This document shows positions 29,748 through 39,433 of a DNA stretch of 64,000 bases, one piece after another. A model generated the notes under the pieces. It saw only the letters and a program-made list of their open reading frames with translations. It did no database searches and had not been told where the DNA came from. The stretch's first letter is position 1. Each line of letters starts with the position of its first letter. Made by a program: the position numbers and the translations under genes. This stretch comes from Nitrosospira multiformis (GTDB taxonomy: Bacteria; Pseudomonadota; Gammaproteobacteria; Burkholderiales; Nitrosomonadaceae), in NCBI RefSeq assembly GCF_003050865.1, contig NZ_QAOK01000003.1, positions 121,168 to 185,167 on the forward strand, read 5' to 3'.

Positions 29748-30000
29748 ATGGAAAATCTCCTTTAAAGTTGAAACGGTGGGGCCTCGCACCGACCCTATTT
29801 CGGTGGGAGTTTATTCCCGCTGCCTGGACCTCCCGAAAATGAGAGGGTTGAGAGATTGTGCCTAACGTAACAACGCCTAGCAAGGAAATAAAGAGAGTTT
29901 GGGAACTGGACAAGGATATGTGTTGCTTTTTTGCAACAAAAGCATGGGAACCTTCGGAATCCTGCGGGTCGGATACAACCCGGACGACTGATGAATTGCT

Positions 30001-30834
30001 CTATCCGAACAACCTCGCCAGCTCGGCTCCAGGATCATGAGCACGCATGAAGGCTTCGCCTACGAGGAAGATGCCTACTCCGTGCCGGCGCATCAGCGCA
30101 ACATCGTCAGGTGTGAGTACCCCGCTTTCGGTGATGGTCATGCGATCTGGCGGAATACGGTCAAGCAGATGCAGGGTCGTATCCAGTCGGGTTTCAAACG
30201 TATACAGGTTGCGGTTATTGATCCCGATCAGGGGAGACGCCAACTCCAGCGCCAGCTCGAGTTCCGCACCATCATGAACCTCCACCAGCACGGCCATCCC
30301 GAGCGCATGAGCCAGCAACTCCAGCTTGCGCATTTCCACTACCGCTTCTTCCTTCTGCCGGTGGCTCCCGACCGAAATGAAAGGATCGCGGAAGGCGGCG
30401 ACAATGATGAGGATGCAATCCGCCCCCATGAGCCGTGCTTCGGCGACCTGATATTCGTCCAGCATAAAATCCTTGCGCAGGACCGGCAGATCGCCGGCGC
30501 TTCTGGCCTGCTTCAGATATTCCGCGCTGCCACGGAAATATTGCTGGTCTGTCAGAACCGACAGGCAGGCCGCGCCATGCTGGGCATAGCTCACGGCGAT
30601 AGCCGCGGGGTCGAACTGCTCGCGCAACACGCCCTTGCTGGGACTGGCCTTCTTTATTTCCGCAATGACGGCCGGCAATCCCAGGGCAAGCTTCTTGCGA
30701 AGCGCGCCAACGAAATCCCTTGGCGGCGGTAACGCCTCCGCCTGGCGAAGAAGCACGGCAAGAGAACCCTGCGCTTTCAATGCCGCAATCTCCTGTCGCT
30801 TTGTCGCCAGAATCTCCTGAAGAATATTAGCCAT
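30001..30834 (-). CDS. trpC: Indole-3-glycerol phosphate synthase
   Basis: TrpC closes the indole ring in tryptophan synthesis. The ATG at 30834 gives [16 protein letters not shown] (277 residues); a TTG two codons earlier is unnecessary. The TIM-barrel motifs are [23 protein letters not shown] (in pieces), [34 protein letters not shown] and [15 protein letters not shown]. It begins two bases after the trpD stop, so the pair is coupled. trpG and trpD lie immediately upstream; trpE is not in the window. Confidence 0.97.
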   Translation of the reverse strand: MANILQEILATKRQEIAALKAQGSLAVLLRQAEALPPPRDFVGALRKKLALGLPAVIAEIKKASPSKGVLREQFDPAAIAVSYAQHGAACLSVLTDQQYFRGSAEYLKQARSAGDLPVLRKDFMLDEYQVAEARLMGADCILIIVAAFRDPFISVGSHRQKEEAVVEMRKLELLAHALGMAVLVEVHDGAELELALELASPLIGINNRNLYTFETRLDTTLHLLDRIPPDRMTITESGVLTPDDVALMRRHGVGIFLVGEAFMRAHDPGAELARLFG

Positions 30835-30836
30835 GA

Positions 30837-31886
30837 TCAAACAAGAGAAATCTCACCCTGGTTCTGCCGGTTTGAGAATTCCACCAGCTCCTGCAATTTT
30901 TCCCTCGCAGCACCGCTTTCTATAACGGCATGCGCTTTTTTTACACCTTGCGCGAGCGACTCTGCGACACCTGCCACATAAATCGTCGCACCTGCATTCA
31001 GCAATACGATATCCCGCGGCGGCCCCGGCTGATTATTCAATACCGCTCTCAGCATCTCTGCCGACTGAGCGGTGCCATGCGCTTGTATTGTTTCAATGGC
31101 AGCTGTTTTCATGCCGAAATCTTCCGGCCTGACGGTATATTCGAGGACCTCTCCGTGCCTGAGTTCGCCTACCAGCGTCTCGCCAGCTATCGTGATCTCA
31201 TCCAGCCCGCCCTGGGTGCTGGTGCCATGAACCACCATGACGTGACGGCTACCCAGACGATGCAAAACGCGGGTGATGATACCCACGAGATCGGGATGAA
31301 ATACGCCCAGCAGTTGATTTTTTGCTCCGGCGGGATTGGTCAGCGGCCCGAGGATATTAAACAGGGTGCGCACCCCCAGCTCGCGCCGTACGGAGGCGGC
31401 ATGTTTCATGGCATTGTGGAAATTGGGCGCGAACATGAAACCGAGACCGATTTCATTTATGCTCTCCGCTATTTGCGCCGATGTCTGGTCGAGGTTGAGC
31501 CCCAGTGCTTCGAGCACATCGGCACTTCCCGATTTGCTGGAAACAGAGCGTCCGCCATGTTTCGCCACCCGTGCGCCGGCAGCCGCGGCGACGAACGCAG
31601 CGGTGGTGGAAATGTTGAAAGTATGGGCACTATCCCCTCCTGTTCCGCATGTATCGACGAGGCGGTCATCCTGCACTTCCACGCGGGCGGCAAATTCGCG
31701 CATTACCTGTGCCGCAGCAGTGATCTCGCCTACGGTTTCCTTCTTCACACGCAACCCGGTGATAATCGCTGAAATCAGCGTGGGGGAGAGTTCTCCGCGC
31801 ATGATCTGCCGCATGAGCGACAGCATTTCATCATGAAAGATTTCACGATGCTCGATGAGGCGTGTCAGTGCTTCCTGCGGACTCAC
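30837..31886 (-). CDS. trpD: Anthranilate phosphoribosyltransferase
   Basis: TrpD joins anthranilate and PRPP in tryptophan synthesis. The 349-residue protein begins at GTG ([13 protein letters not shown]). The PRPP loop is [17 protein letters not shown], and [21 protein letters not shown] and [10 protein letters not shown] are conserved. It lies between trpG and trpC, all on the minus strand, 79 bases after trpG. The GTG start without a strong Shine-Dalgarno may set a lower rate. Confidence 0.97.
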   Translation of the reverse strand: MSPQEALTRLIEHREIFHDEMLSLMRQIMRGELSPTLISAIITGLRVKKETVGEITAAAQVMREFAARVEVQDDRLVDTCGTGGDSAHTFNISTTAAFVAAAAGARVAKHGGRSVSSKSGSADVLEALGLNLDQTSAQIAESINEIGLGFMFAPNFHNAMKHAASVRRELGVRTLFNILGPLTNPAGAKNQLLGVFHPDLVGIITRVLHRLGSRHVMVVHGTSTQGGLDEITIAGETLVGELRHGEVLEYTVRPEDFGMKTAAIETIQAHGTAQSAEMLRAVLNNQPGPPRDIVLLNAGATIYVAGVAESLAQGVKKAHAVIESGAAREKLQELVEFSNRQNQGEISLV

Positions 31887-31965
31887 AGTGGCCTGCTACT
31901 GAATGATACCGCCCCCGCAACTCTTTCAACCCTTTCACTGGGATTCATGCCACTTCCTTCAGTTT

Positions 31966-32529
31966 TCACTGGTTCAGAAAATTCCCGAGCAATGTGTGCC
32001 CATGCTCGGTCAGAATGGATTCCGGATGAAACTGCACACCTTCGATGGGCAGGGTCTTGTGACGCACACCCATGATTTCCCCATCTTCGGTCCAGGCGGT
32101 GATTTCCAGGCAGTCGGGCAGAGTTTCCCGCTCAATGACAAGAGAGTGGTAACGGATTGCGGTGAACGGGTTGGGCAAACCACGAAACACTCCTGCCCCA
32201 TCATGAAAGATAAGGGAGGTCTTGCCGTGCATCGGTCGTGCCGAATGAATTATTTTTCCGCCGAAGGCCTGCCCTATGCTCTGATGACCGAGACAGACAC
32301 CCAGCAAGGGAATCTGCTCATTGTAGCGCTCGATCAGGGGAATGGATATTCCAGCCTTGCTCGGCGTGCACGGGCCTGGGGAGATCACGATACGATCAGG
32401 CTTTAACTGCGCAACTTCCTGAGGGGTGATTTCATCATTGCGAAACACTTTCACTTCCTCGCCCAGTTCGCCAAAATACTGGACCAGGTTATAAGTGAAG
32501 GAATCGTAATTATCGATCATCAACAGCAT
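31966..32529 (-). CDS. trpG: Anthranilate synthase component II (glutamine amidotransferase)
   Basis: A class I glutamine amidotransferase supplying ammonia to anthranilate synthase and possibly also to aminodeoxychorismate synthase (PabA role). The 187-residue protein has [16 protein letters not shown], the nucleophile Cys in [15 protein letters not shown], and the His-Glu dyad in [14 protein letters not shown]. It begins the trpG-trpD-trpC run. The partner TrpE is not encoded in this window; in many betaproteobacteria trpE directly precedes trpG, so here it may be further away or on the other strand. Confidence 0.95.
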   Translation of the reverse strand: MLLMIDNYDSFTYNLVQYFGELGEEVKVFRNDEITPQEVAQLKPDRIVISPGPCTPSKAGISIPLIERYNEQIPLLGVCLGHQSIGQAFGGKIIHSARPMHGKTSLIFHDGAGVFRGLPNPFTAIRYHSLVIERETLPDCLEITAWTEDGEIMGVRHKTLPIEGVQFHPESILTEHGHTLLGNFLNQ

Positions 32530-32721
32530 AATAAGAAATCCACCCGATGAAGTCCACCCTGAAAGATATACGCACGCCGCTCATATCTTATTTTAAGCTG
32601 AAGCTGACGGATACAACCAGGATAGCGAAGAGACCCATATTATCCCTTCTCCAAATCCGAGGGGCAAGGCCAACAGAAAAAGGTTTGATACGCCACAAAC
32701 AGACAATAGCGCTTTCCCTTG

Positions 32722-33807
32722 ATGCAGTATTTACCAGTCGAACAGGGCTGCTGGGCAGGCGCGCCATTGCAGTTTCCCGAACATACTGCGGAATCCTACC
32801 GGGCGGCCGCTCGCATGGGTGCCGGCATTCTGGAGTGCGATGTAACGTTTACCAGGGACAAGGAACTGGTGTGCCGCCATTCGCAATGCGATCTGCACAC
32901 CACCACAAATATTCTGGAAACACCCCTGGCTGAAAAATGCAGGCGCCCTTTTATGCCCGCCCAGTTCGATGCTTCCGGAAACCTGATCCAGGAAGCTTCC
33001 GCCCAGTGCTGCACGAGCGACATCACCCTGGAAGAATTCAAGAGCCTGAAAGGGAAAATGGACGCCTTCAATCCGCAGGCAAGAAATGCTAGGGAATATC
33101 TGCAGGGTACTCCTGGATGGCGCACCGACTTGTACGCCGGCCTCACCAGCGGAACCCTGCTCAGCCATCGGGAAAGTATCGAACTCTTCAGCAAGCTGGG
33201 CGTAAAAATGGCCCCTGAACTCAAGAGCGCGGAGGTAGCGATGCCTTATGACAGCGATGGGGACGGAGTCGGCGACTACACGCAGGAAGTTTATGCACAG
33301 CAGATGATCGACGAACACAAGGCTGCGGATATCAAACCTCGCGATGTCTACCCTCAATCCTTCGATATCCGCGATATCCGCTACTGGATCGCCAATGAGC
33401 CGGATTTCGGGAGGCAGGCAGTTTATCTCGACGATGCCAACACTGTAGCGGATCTCCCCAATGCCGGTCAGTTGGCCGCTTATAAGGCCGAGGGCATCAA
33501 TATTGTGGCTCCTCCCATATTCGCCCTACTGAATGTCGATGGGAGCGGCAATATCATTCCGTCCAACTATGCCATACAGGCTAAGGCCGCAGGACTCGAC
33601 ATTATCACCTGGACCCTGGAGCGCTCCGGATTGTTGGCAGACGGTGATAACGGCTTTTATTACCAGACTTTCGATTCCGCCATAAGGCGCGAGGGGGACG
33701 TGATGAAAGTACTGGACGTCCTGAACCGGGATGTAGGTATTCTGGGCATCTTCAGCGATTGGCCTGCCACGGTGACCTATTACGCCAACTGCATGGGCCT
33801 GAAGTAG
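32722..33807 (+). pseudogene. 5'-truncated glycerophosphodiester phosphodiesterase, lacking the HRG catalytic start
   Basis: The frame encodes about 361 residues clearly related to GDPD enzymes from [20 protein letters not shown] onward: ILECDVTFT (metal-binding ECD), [11 protein letters not shown] with the second catalytic His, and the end [17 protein letters not shown]. What precedes it is not family-like. Where the family has a GHRGA motif with the first catalytic His, this frame reads GCWAGAP. There is no signal peptide although relatives are exported. I infer that a rearrangement removed the 5' end. The remaining frame has no stops, so loss is recent or the fragment is still used. Confidence 0.65.
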
Positions 33808-34296
33808 AAGTTCTGTGGCGACAACCTGCGCAGCCAAACTCCCTCATTCGAGCCCGCCAAGACCGCCCGCTCTCCCTATGTGCGCAACGTCGATGAATGT
33901 TAGCCCATTCATCTCATCAGTGATTTCATCAGTTAATCCTGTTCGCCTGACCCTCCTTCATCGATCGGCTATGTCGGATTCATTTTCTTCGTTTTGCTGA
34001 CACGCTCCCTACGAATTGAATAAGGCACAGCCTCCTTTCATGCATCGCCTCTCGCTGTAAACAAGAACCCCTTTCGAGGCAGCCCCGATTCCGCTCCTGA
34101 TCTGCAGAACTGGCCGCGCAACCAAGCCGTCCAGGTACGTTCGGCTCAGGTTTTTGACTGAATATGCCAATACAAATTCTGTAACACAAGACCGTAATAA
34201 TGGGTTCGCTGCTGAGACTCATCCAGGCACAGTGACTCGCATCAATTCCCAGCATGGGAATAAAGCCGGCTGAACCCATTTAAACAAGGAGACATG
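33808..34296 (+). other. Intergenic region before the PhoX-like gene
   Basis: No gene is supported. The segment ends with the AAGGAG ribosome-binding site for the PhoX-like gene. Two CTGTAAC/CCGTAAT half-sites at 34180-34199 were considered as a Pho box but have the wrong spacing. Confidence 0.35.
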
Positions 34297-36390
34297 ATGA
34301 GTAGCACCCTCCACGCTGATAGAAAGAACAATCCCGATCGCACCAGCAGCAACGAATCCGGCAATGCATCACTGCATGATCTGATCGAAGCCGGCAGGCT
34401 TTCCCGCCGGGCTTTCCTCCAACGTTCGCTGGGCCTTACGGCTGTCGCATTCGGCGGCTCCCTGCTCGATGGTCTGGTGCAGTTTGCTTACGCAGCACCG
34501 GCGCCTGTGAACGGCATCGGTTTCGATTCAGTGCCTGCCAACCTATATCTTTCACCCGGGGATGACGCCGTTACCGTTCCCGCTGGCTATACCGCGCGCG
34601 TACTGGTCGCCTGGGGAGACTCTCTTACCCAGGCGCCGCACTGGAATCAGGGGAGCGCAATGACCGAGACGATACAGTTGCACACCTTCGGCGCCCATGT
34701 GGACGGGATGCATCTGTTTCCCTTCCCTCCCATGGGATCATCCGGGTCACCCGGCGTCGCCAATATCCGCGGCCTGCTGGTGACGAACCATGAGTATATC
34801 GATCCTCCTCTGGTCAATAACATCACTCCGGCATCCAGCTACGCGACCACCTCGATCACTCTCGAGATGGTGCGCGCACAGCAGGCCGCGCACGGCATCA
34901 GCGTGGTCGAGGTATGGAAAAAGAACGGCATGTGGGAGGTCAAGCGTACTTCCGCCTTCAACCGCCGCATTACCGGCAACTCCCTCTGCAAGCTCAGCGG
35001 ACCCGCCGCGGGGCATGATCTGATGAAAACGGCCGCCGACCCCGATGGCATGAATGTTCTCGGCACACTCAACAACTGCGCCAACGGCCATACCCCCTGG
35101 GGCACTTATCTCACGTGCGAGGAAAACTGGAACGGCTATTTCTCCAATGAGACCGGAGATGTGGCAGGCGCAAACGATCCGGAGCAGAAGCGTCGGATTC
35201 TAAACGGGCAAGCGCGCTATGGTATCGGCAAGGGCGGGTCCGGTTACCGCTGGCACGAAACGGATGCGCGTTTCCGTGCCGACCTTAACCCGAATGAGCC
35301 GCATCGCTTCGGCTGGGTTGTGGAAATCGATCCATGGGATCCAAGGAGCACGCCGATGAAGCGCACTGCGCTGGGACGTTTCAAGCACGAAAATGCCGGT
35401 TGCGTGGTGGATCCCGATAATACGGTCGTCATATATATGGGTGATGACGAGCGCAACGAGTACCTTTACAAGTTTGTCTGCGCCAACAAATATAATCCCC
35501 GCAACCGCGCGGCCAACCGCGATCTATTGGATTCCGGCACGCTTTTCGTGGCAAGGTTCAATGCGGATGGCAGCGGGAAGTGGCTGCCACTGATCTGGAA
35601 CCAGAATGGGCTAACGCCGGAAAATGGCTTTGCCGATCAAGCCGAAGTATTGATCAAGGCGCGCCAGGCGGCGGATCGCGCAGGCGCCACAATGATGGAT
35701 CGTCCGGAATGGATAGCAGCGCACCCCGCCTCGCGTGAAGTCTATATGACGCTTACCAACAACAACCGCCGTGGAAGCAACCCGCCGTCCAGCAACAGCA
35801 TCGACGGAAGTAGGCCCGCCGGCAGTGCGCGTCCTCCCGTAGATGCCGCAAACCCCAGGCTGGACAACCGTTACGGTCACATCATCCGTTGGCGCGAAAA
35901 CATGGGCAAGGTCGACGCCATGGATTTCGAATGGGACATTTTCGTTGAATGCGGTGACAAACTGGACCCGCAGCCGCACCATCGAGGCAATATAAACGGT
36001 GACGATTATGGCGCTCCGGACGGCCTCTGGTTCGATCAGGATGGCCGCCTGTGGATACAGACCGATCAGGCAGGCGATGCCACCGGCGACTGGGCCAATA
36101 TCGGGGGAAATGTCATGCTATGCGCGGATCCTTCCACGGGCGAGACACGCAGGTTCCTCACTGCGCCGAAGTACTGCGAGGTTACGGGGGTTACAAGTTC
36201 CCCGGACGGCAAAACCCTGTTCGTCGGCATCCAGCACCCCGGGGAAGATTGGGAAACACATTTTACCCAGAACTCGACCTGGCCCGACAGCGGTCAAAAC
36301 GGTCCCACTACGGCCAGCGGTTCCCCTTCCAAGCCACGCTCCGCTGTGGTGGTCATCACTAAAGATGATGGCGGCGTGATTGGCACCTGA
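34297..36390 (+). CDS. PhoX-family (DUF839) Tat-exported phosphatase-like protein
   Basis: A DUF839/PhoX protein of about 697 residues. Well-studied PhoX is a Ca/Fe-dependent alkaline phosphatase. The N-terminus carries a twin-arginine signal LSRRAFLQRSLGL (about residues 36-48) followed by a hydrophobic stretch ending YAAP. Conserved blocks include LLVTNHEYID, WGTYLTCEENWNGYF, KHENAGCVVDPDNTVVIYMGDD (in parts) and APDGLWFDQDGRLWI. AAGGAG precedes the ATG; the second of two adjacent ATGs has better spacing. Phosphatase activity is inferred. Confidence 0.9.
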   Translation: MSSTLHADRKNNPDRTSSNESGNASLHDLIEAGRLSRRAFLQRSLGLTAVAFGGSLLDGLVQFAYAAPAPVNGIGFDSVPANLYLSPGDDAVTVPAGYTARVLVAWGDSLTQAPHWNQGSAMTETIQLHTFGAHVDGMHLFPFPPMGSSGSPGVANIRGLLVTNHEYIDPPLVNNITPASSYATTSITLEMVRAQQAAHGISVVEVWKKNGMWEVKRTSAFNRRITGNSLCKLSGPAAGHDLMKTAADPDGMNVLGTLNNCANGHTPWGTYLTCEENWNGYFSNETGDVAGANDPEQKRRILNGQARYGIGKGGSGYRWHETDARFRADLNPNEPHRFGWVVEIDPWDPRSTPMKRTALGRFKHENAGCVVDPDNTVVIYMGDDERNEYLYKFVCANKYNPRNRAANRDLLDSGTLFVARFNADGSGKWLPLIWNQNGLTPENGFADQAEVLIKARQAADRAGATMMDRPEWIAAHPASREVYMTLTNNNRRGSNPPSSNSIDGSRPAGSARPPVDAANPRLDNRYGHIIRWRENMGKVDAMDFEWDIFVECGDKLDPQPHHRGNINGDDYGAPDGLWFDQDGRLWIQTDQAGDATGDWANIGGNVMLCADPSTGETRRFLTAPKYCEVTGVTSSPDGKTLFVGIQHPGEDWETHFTQNSTWPDSGQNGPTTASGSPSKPRSAVVVITKDDGGVIGT

Positions 36391-36651
36391 GTTGCCGCAC
36401 GTCCGTGACCAGCCGCATCTGCGGCCTCGCGGAGCGAGCGCTTGTAAGCTGATCGATGCCGCCTTCGTCCATGAGAAATCATTTGCTTGCCCCCTTGGCA
36501 AAGGTGCGGTACCGAACATATCTTTTACCTGAGGATTGTCAGAATGCGTCTCGACGTACAAGCGGTCCGCAGGCTTTATCAGAGATTCCTTTTCTGAAAT
36601 CACAGTCCTCTCTGGTTGACATGTTTTTCCATCTCGAAAGAAATACTGAAT

Positions 36652-36855
36652 ATGAAAAAACGAAGATACATTGATCTGTACGGTTACACCCAGGATGAGT
36701 TTGATCGCTGGCTGGAAAAAGGTATTAACAAAAAGCTTCGTTCTGCCGGAAAATCCCGGTCGGAATTAGACATGCACACTGTCTTTGCGGCTTATCACGA
36801 CGAAACTCGCAAACTTCCCCGCCGCAGGCTCCGCGAAATGCGCACTGCCACCTGA
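36652..36855 (+). CDS. Small basic hypothetical protein
   Basis: A 67-residue highly charged protein, MKKRRYIDLYGYTQDEFDRW at the start and rich in Arg/Lys towards the end. I do not recognise the family. The Shine-Dalgarno (AAAGAAA) is weak. It lies alone, about 260 bases after the PhoX-like gene. Coding is plausible because of the well-formed amphipathic sequence, but not certain. Confidence 0.45.
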   Translation: MKKRRYIDLYGYTQDEFDRWLEKGINKKLRSAGKSRSELDMHTVFAAYHDETRKLPRRRLREMRTAT

Positions 36856-37356
36856 TTTCCGGCTTCTCAGATCCCCGTTAATCCGGTGGAGTTTCTGGCG
36901 CCTTTCAAGACATTCAGAGTCAATACCCTGTCCTCTATGAAGAGCGTGGCGCGAAGACCGCGCCACTTTCCAGGTTACGAGGAATGTTATTCCACTGGAC
37001 TGCGCATCATAAAAATATAAGCATGCAGCTTCGTTCAGACAGAACGGGCAGAATGGTCTTTAGCTCCCTCTGAACCTTTGATCCCGGGTACAGGGCTCCG
37101 ATGAATCCTTATTCCAGGCATTGGGCGCTATTGGAAAAACAGGAATAAATCCCGCTGGCCTCCCGATGCCTGAGTGGCGGAATAGCGGAAAGAAACCTTT
37201 TCGCTATTTTCGCTACTCACCCCTGTTTCACGCAGCCATACTTTCCTCACTCCTTCTTCTCAAGCCCTGATCCGAATCAGCGACACCAGTGTCGGCCGCC
37301 CTTACATCAGATGCTTATCTCGCAAATTATTTCATATAACTCCTTAAGTTATTTTA
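36856..37356 (+). other. Intergenic region without recognised gene
   Basis: About 500 bases upstream of the sigma-54-type promoter of the PEP-CTERM gene. No gene is visible. A sigma-54 activator site would be expected in this region, but I could not identify one. Confidence 0.35.
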
Positions 37357-37372
37357 TGGCACGATTTATGCT
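37357..37372 (+). promoter_or_regulatory. Sigma-54-type promoter of the PEP-CTERM gene
   Basis: TGGCACG-ATTT-ATGCT has the exact GG-N10-GC spacing of RpoN promoters (GG at 37358-37359, GC at 37370-37371) and differs from the TGGCACG-N4-TTGCT consensus by one base. Transcription would begin near 37383. In other PEP-CTERM bacteria the PrsK/PrsR two-component system and RpoN are reported to drive such genes. Confidence 0.75.
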
Positions 37373-37382
37373 TACATATCTA

Positions 37383-37408
37383 TTGCCACCACACTTGTGT
37401 GGTGGCAA
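37383..37408 (+). promoter_or_regulatory. Perfect 12-base palindrome at the predicted mRNA 5' end
   Basis: TTGCCACCACAC and GTGTGGTGGCAA flank a TT centre. The palindrome begins about where transcription from the sigma-54 promoter should start and ends 34 bases before the ATG, so it may form a 5' stem-loop in the mRNA or an operator. Confidence 0.75.
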
Positions 37409-37442
37409 CCACAACATAGAAATAAGCAAAAAAGAGGGAAAC

Positions 37443-38126
37443 ATGAATAGACTTATCACAGGCGCGCTCACCGGCGCTGTATTGATGACAGTTCCATTAG
37501 CGGCTTCTGCACTCGTCATAGACATAAATACGTATCTCACCGGCGGTTCCGGCGGCAGCAATGTCACGGTTGCCACGCTGACACTGACCCAGAACGGCAA
37601 CAGCGTGGATTTCAGATTCGAGAATTCTATAGGGAACCTTGGGACAATCGCGAATAACGCGTTTATTTCCGGCCTTTTGTTCTCCTATGATGGCTCGCCT
37701 CTGCTTAAGAGCAGCTCATTTTGGAATTTCGCGGGTACTCAACAGGCACCGGAGAAGATCAATATAAATCCGAAGGGGGTAGATGCGGGTTACGATTTTT
37801 ACCTGGACCTGGACTACCCCACCAGCAACAAGAATCCAGCGCTCCGGTTTACCGACGGCGAATACAGCACGTGGACAGTCAGCGCGGCAGACGGGATATC
37901 TACTGTCCTGGTAAGCGATTTTACTACCCCGGTCACTGCTAATGGCAAGCCTGCTTCGCTCGCGATGGTGCATATCCAGGGAACACAAGGAGATTTCTTG
38001 AAGTATGTGGGCAATGAAGCTGTCCCTCCGCAGGAGGACCCGGCGACAGTCCCGGAACCAGCGACGCTAGGGCTGCTGGGCCTGGGGATGGCCTCTCTTG
38101 CCTGGATGCGTAAACGCAAAAAGTAG
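37443..38126 (+). CDS. PEP-CTERM sorting domain protein
   Basis: A 227-residue exported protein. The chosen ATG has AGAGGG upstream and starts a signal peptide MNRLITGALTGAVLMTVPLA ending ASA. The C-terminus carries a classic PEP-CTERM tripartite signal: VPEPATLGLLGLG, a hydrophobic helix, and the basic tail RKRKK. An exosortase (not in the window) would cut it and anchor or release it, often with exopolysaccharide. The middle is low in cysteine and resembles no enzyme I know. It is preceded by the sigma-54-type promoter and palindrome. Confidence 0.9.
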   Translation: MNRLITGALTGAVLMTVPLAASALVIDINTYLTGGSGGSNVTVATLTLTQNGNSVDFRFENSIGNLGTIANNAFISGLLFSYDGSPLLKSSSFWNFAGTQQAPEKININPKGVDAGYDFYLDLDYPTSNKNPALRFTDGEYSTWTVSAADGISTVLVSDFTTPVTANGKPASLAMVHIQGTQGDFLKYVGNEAVPPQEDPATVPEPATLGLLGLGMASLAWMRKRKK

Positions 38127-38147
38127 CTTCCCGTTTTTCTGTACGCC

Positions 38148-38171
38148 ACAAACCTGCGCAAGCGGGTTTGT
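38148..38171 (+). terminator. Hairpin after the PEP-CTERM gene
   Basis: ACAAACC (38148-38154) and GGTTTGT (38165-38171) pair around a ten-base loop that can itself pair in part. ATATTTT follows, a weak U-tract. Confidence 0.5.
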
Positions 38172-38212
38172 ATATTTTGAAAGAAACTGGCTAGCGTGCG
38201 GATGTTGCATCC

Positions 38213-38247
38213 GGCTGATTCATGGGGCTGATTTCATGGGGCTGATT
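38213..38247 (+). repeat. Short tandem repeat
   Basis: GGCTGATTCATGG, then GGCTGATTTCATGG, then GGCTGATT follow head to tail. Unit length is 13-14 bases. Confidence 0.7.
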
Positions 38248-38359
38248 GCTGCCGCTGGATTCCTCCGCTTGAGCCAGACAGTAATCACCGTGCTCACCGT
38301 GATACTGTGAAAGTTGACTTGCAACCGGCTGCTCTTGAACCCGGCTTCTATACTTTTAC

Positions 38360-38680
38360 CGTGAGTTGAGAAGCACCAGTGTTGAGAACGGCTACCGAGG
38401 TGCCGGTGGAAGTACCTGCCACTGCATATTGGCTGCGCTCAGCACCCGCAATATCGAGATTATTGGCGAATACAAGCACCCTACATTCACTGTCCGCTGG
38501 GGCGCCACGAACGAGACAACCAGACCAACATCTCCTGCCGTGATGCCGTAACACCCCTGGAGAGCGCATTGATTCCGCTACCGGAAGCGGCGCGTGCAAT
38601 TCCTGGGTTAGGTAACCCTGAACACCCACACTTCACCCACTTTGATATCCAGCCGCGGTAGTGTGAGTAGATGATCACGA
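38360..38680 (-). pseudogene. Decayed copy of a filamentous-haemagglutinin 3' end
   Basis: On the minus strand this segment matches the 40.8-41.1 kb adhesin fragment over its length, but with indels and stops. Shared peptides are AASGSGINALS versus AASGSGIGALS, and AVAGTSTGTSVA versus AVAGTSTGTPVA, with NNLDIAG corresponding to NNLNIAA. Nucleotide identity is also clear around the GGTGGAAGTACCTGCCAC stretch. No intact frame remains. Confidence 0.75.
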
Positions 38681-38936
38681 GCAACTGTAAAGAGTCTCAC
38701 CCTTCGGCTTCGGAATCCATTCCGGATTCTTTCCTTATCAACAAATCTCCACACCCCTATCCACGATTCCTTGGGAAATCTCCCTGGTAGAACATGCAAA
38801 GATAGGATAGTCATTCATCTCGACCGCTGCTTCAGGAGCAGGTGTTTCGGATATTAAGTTTTATGGCAGGGCTTGTAAAAAAGCAAAATCTGTCTAGAAA
38901 TAACTATAAGCTGCGAAACAGGAGAAAGGCGAAATC

Positions 38937-39242
38937 ATGGCCTCCGAAAACTTCAAGAGCAATTTAATCACAGGCTTGGTCACTGGCCTTGCCGCCACAC
39001 TGCTCGCGCCAGTGCTGCGTCCGTTCCTGGCCAACGCCTCCCGGTCGCTTACCAAAGCGACAATCAAAGGCGGTGTCCTTTTGTACGAGAGAGGGCGGGA
39101 ATCATTTGCAGAGCTGGGTGAAACAGTGGAGGACCTGATGGCCGAGGTCAGGTCAGAGATGGAAACCGGCGGGGAGGGAAGCGCGGGGGTCGCCTCGGAA
39201 ACTGAGGCTACTAATGCGCAAGGAAGGACCACGCCGTCCTAG
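38937..39242 (+). CDS. DUF5132-like membrane-associated small protein
   Basis: A 101-residue protein with a predicted N-terminal membrane-associating helix (LITGLVTGLAATLLAPVLRP) followed by the DUF5132-like segment KATIKGGVLLYERGRESFAE and an acidic tail. AGGAG and AAAGG precede the ATG. Function is unknown for the family; members occur next to phasin- or vesicle-like helical proteins. The next gene on this strand begins about 190 bases later. Confidence 0.7.
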   Translation: MASENFKSNLITGLVTGLAATLLAPVLRPFLANASRSLTKATIKGGVLLYERGRESFAELGETVEDLMAEVRSEMETGGEGSAGVASETEATNAQGRTTPS

Positions 39243-39243
39243 A

Positions 39244-39347
39244 TTCGGAATTGCGGAAATAGCAGTTCCGAAACTCTCGCCAAATAAAAACCTGTTGCAG
39301 AAAACGAGCGAGCCAAGGGGTTGCGGAGTTCCGGCCAGGACTCCGCA
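39244..39347 (+). promoter_or_regulatory. Two hairpins between the DUF5132-like gene and the next gene
   Basis: TTCGGAA (39244-39250) pairs with TTCCGAA (39266-39272), and TGCGGAGT (39322-39329) pairs with ACTCCGCA (39340-39347). Neither is followed by a T-run. They may be terminators lacking U-tracts or leader structure. Confidence 0.45.
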
Positions 39348-39433
39348 GGGAAGCAGTAAGATGCAGCAGAACGCGAGAAGCATTTGCATGGCCATAACGT
39401 GCAATTCGTAACTATGCCTAGGAGGAATTTGAA

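Noticed and set aside
34180..34199. CTGTAAC...CCGTAAT as Pho box for the PhoX-like gene
   Set aside because: The half-sites are 13 bases apart instead of 11 and each has mismatches.
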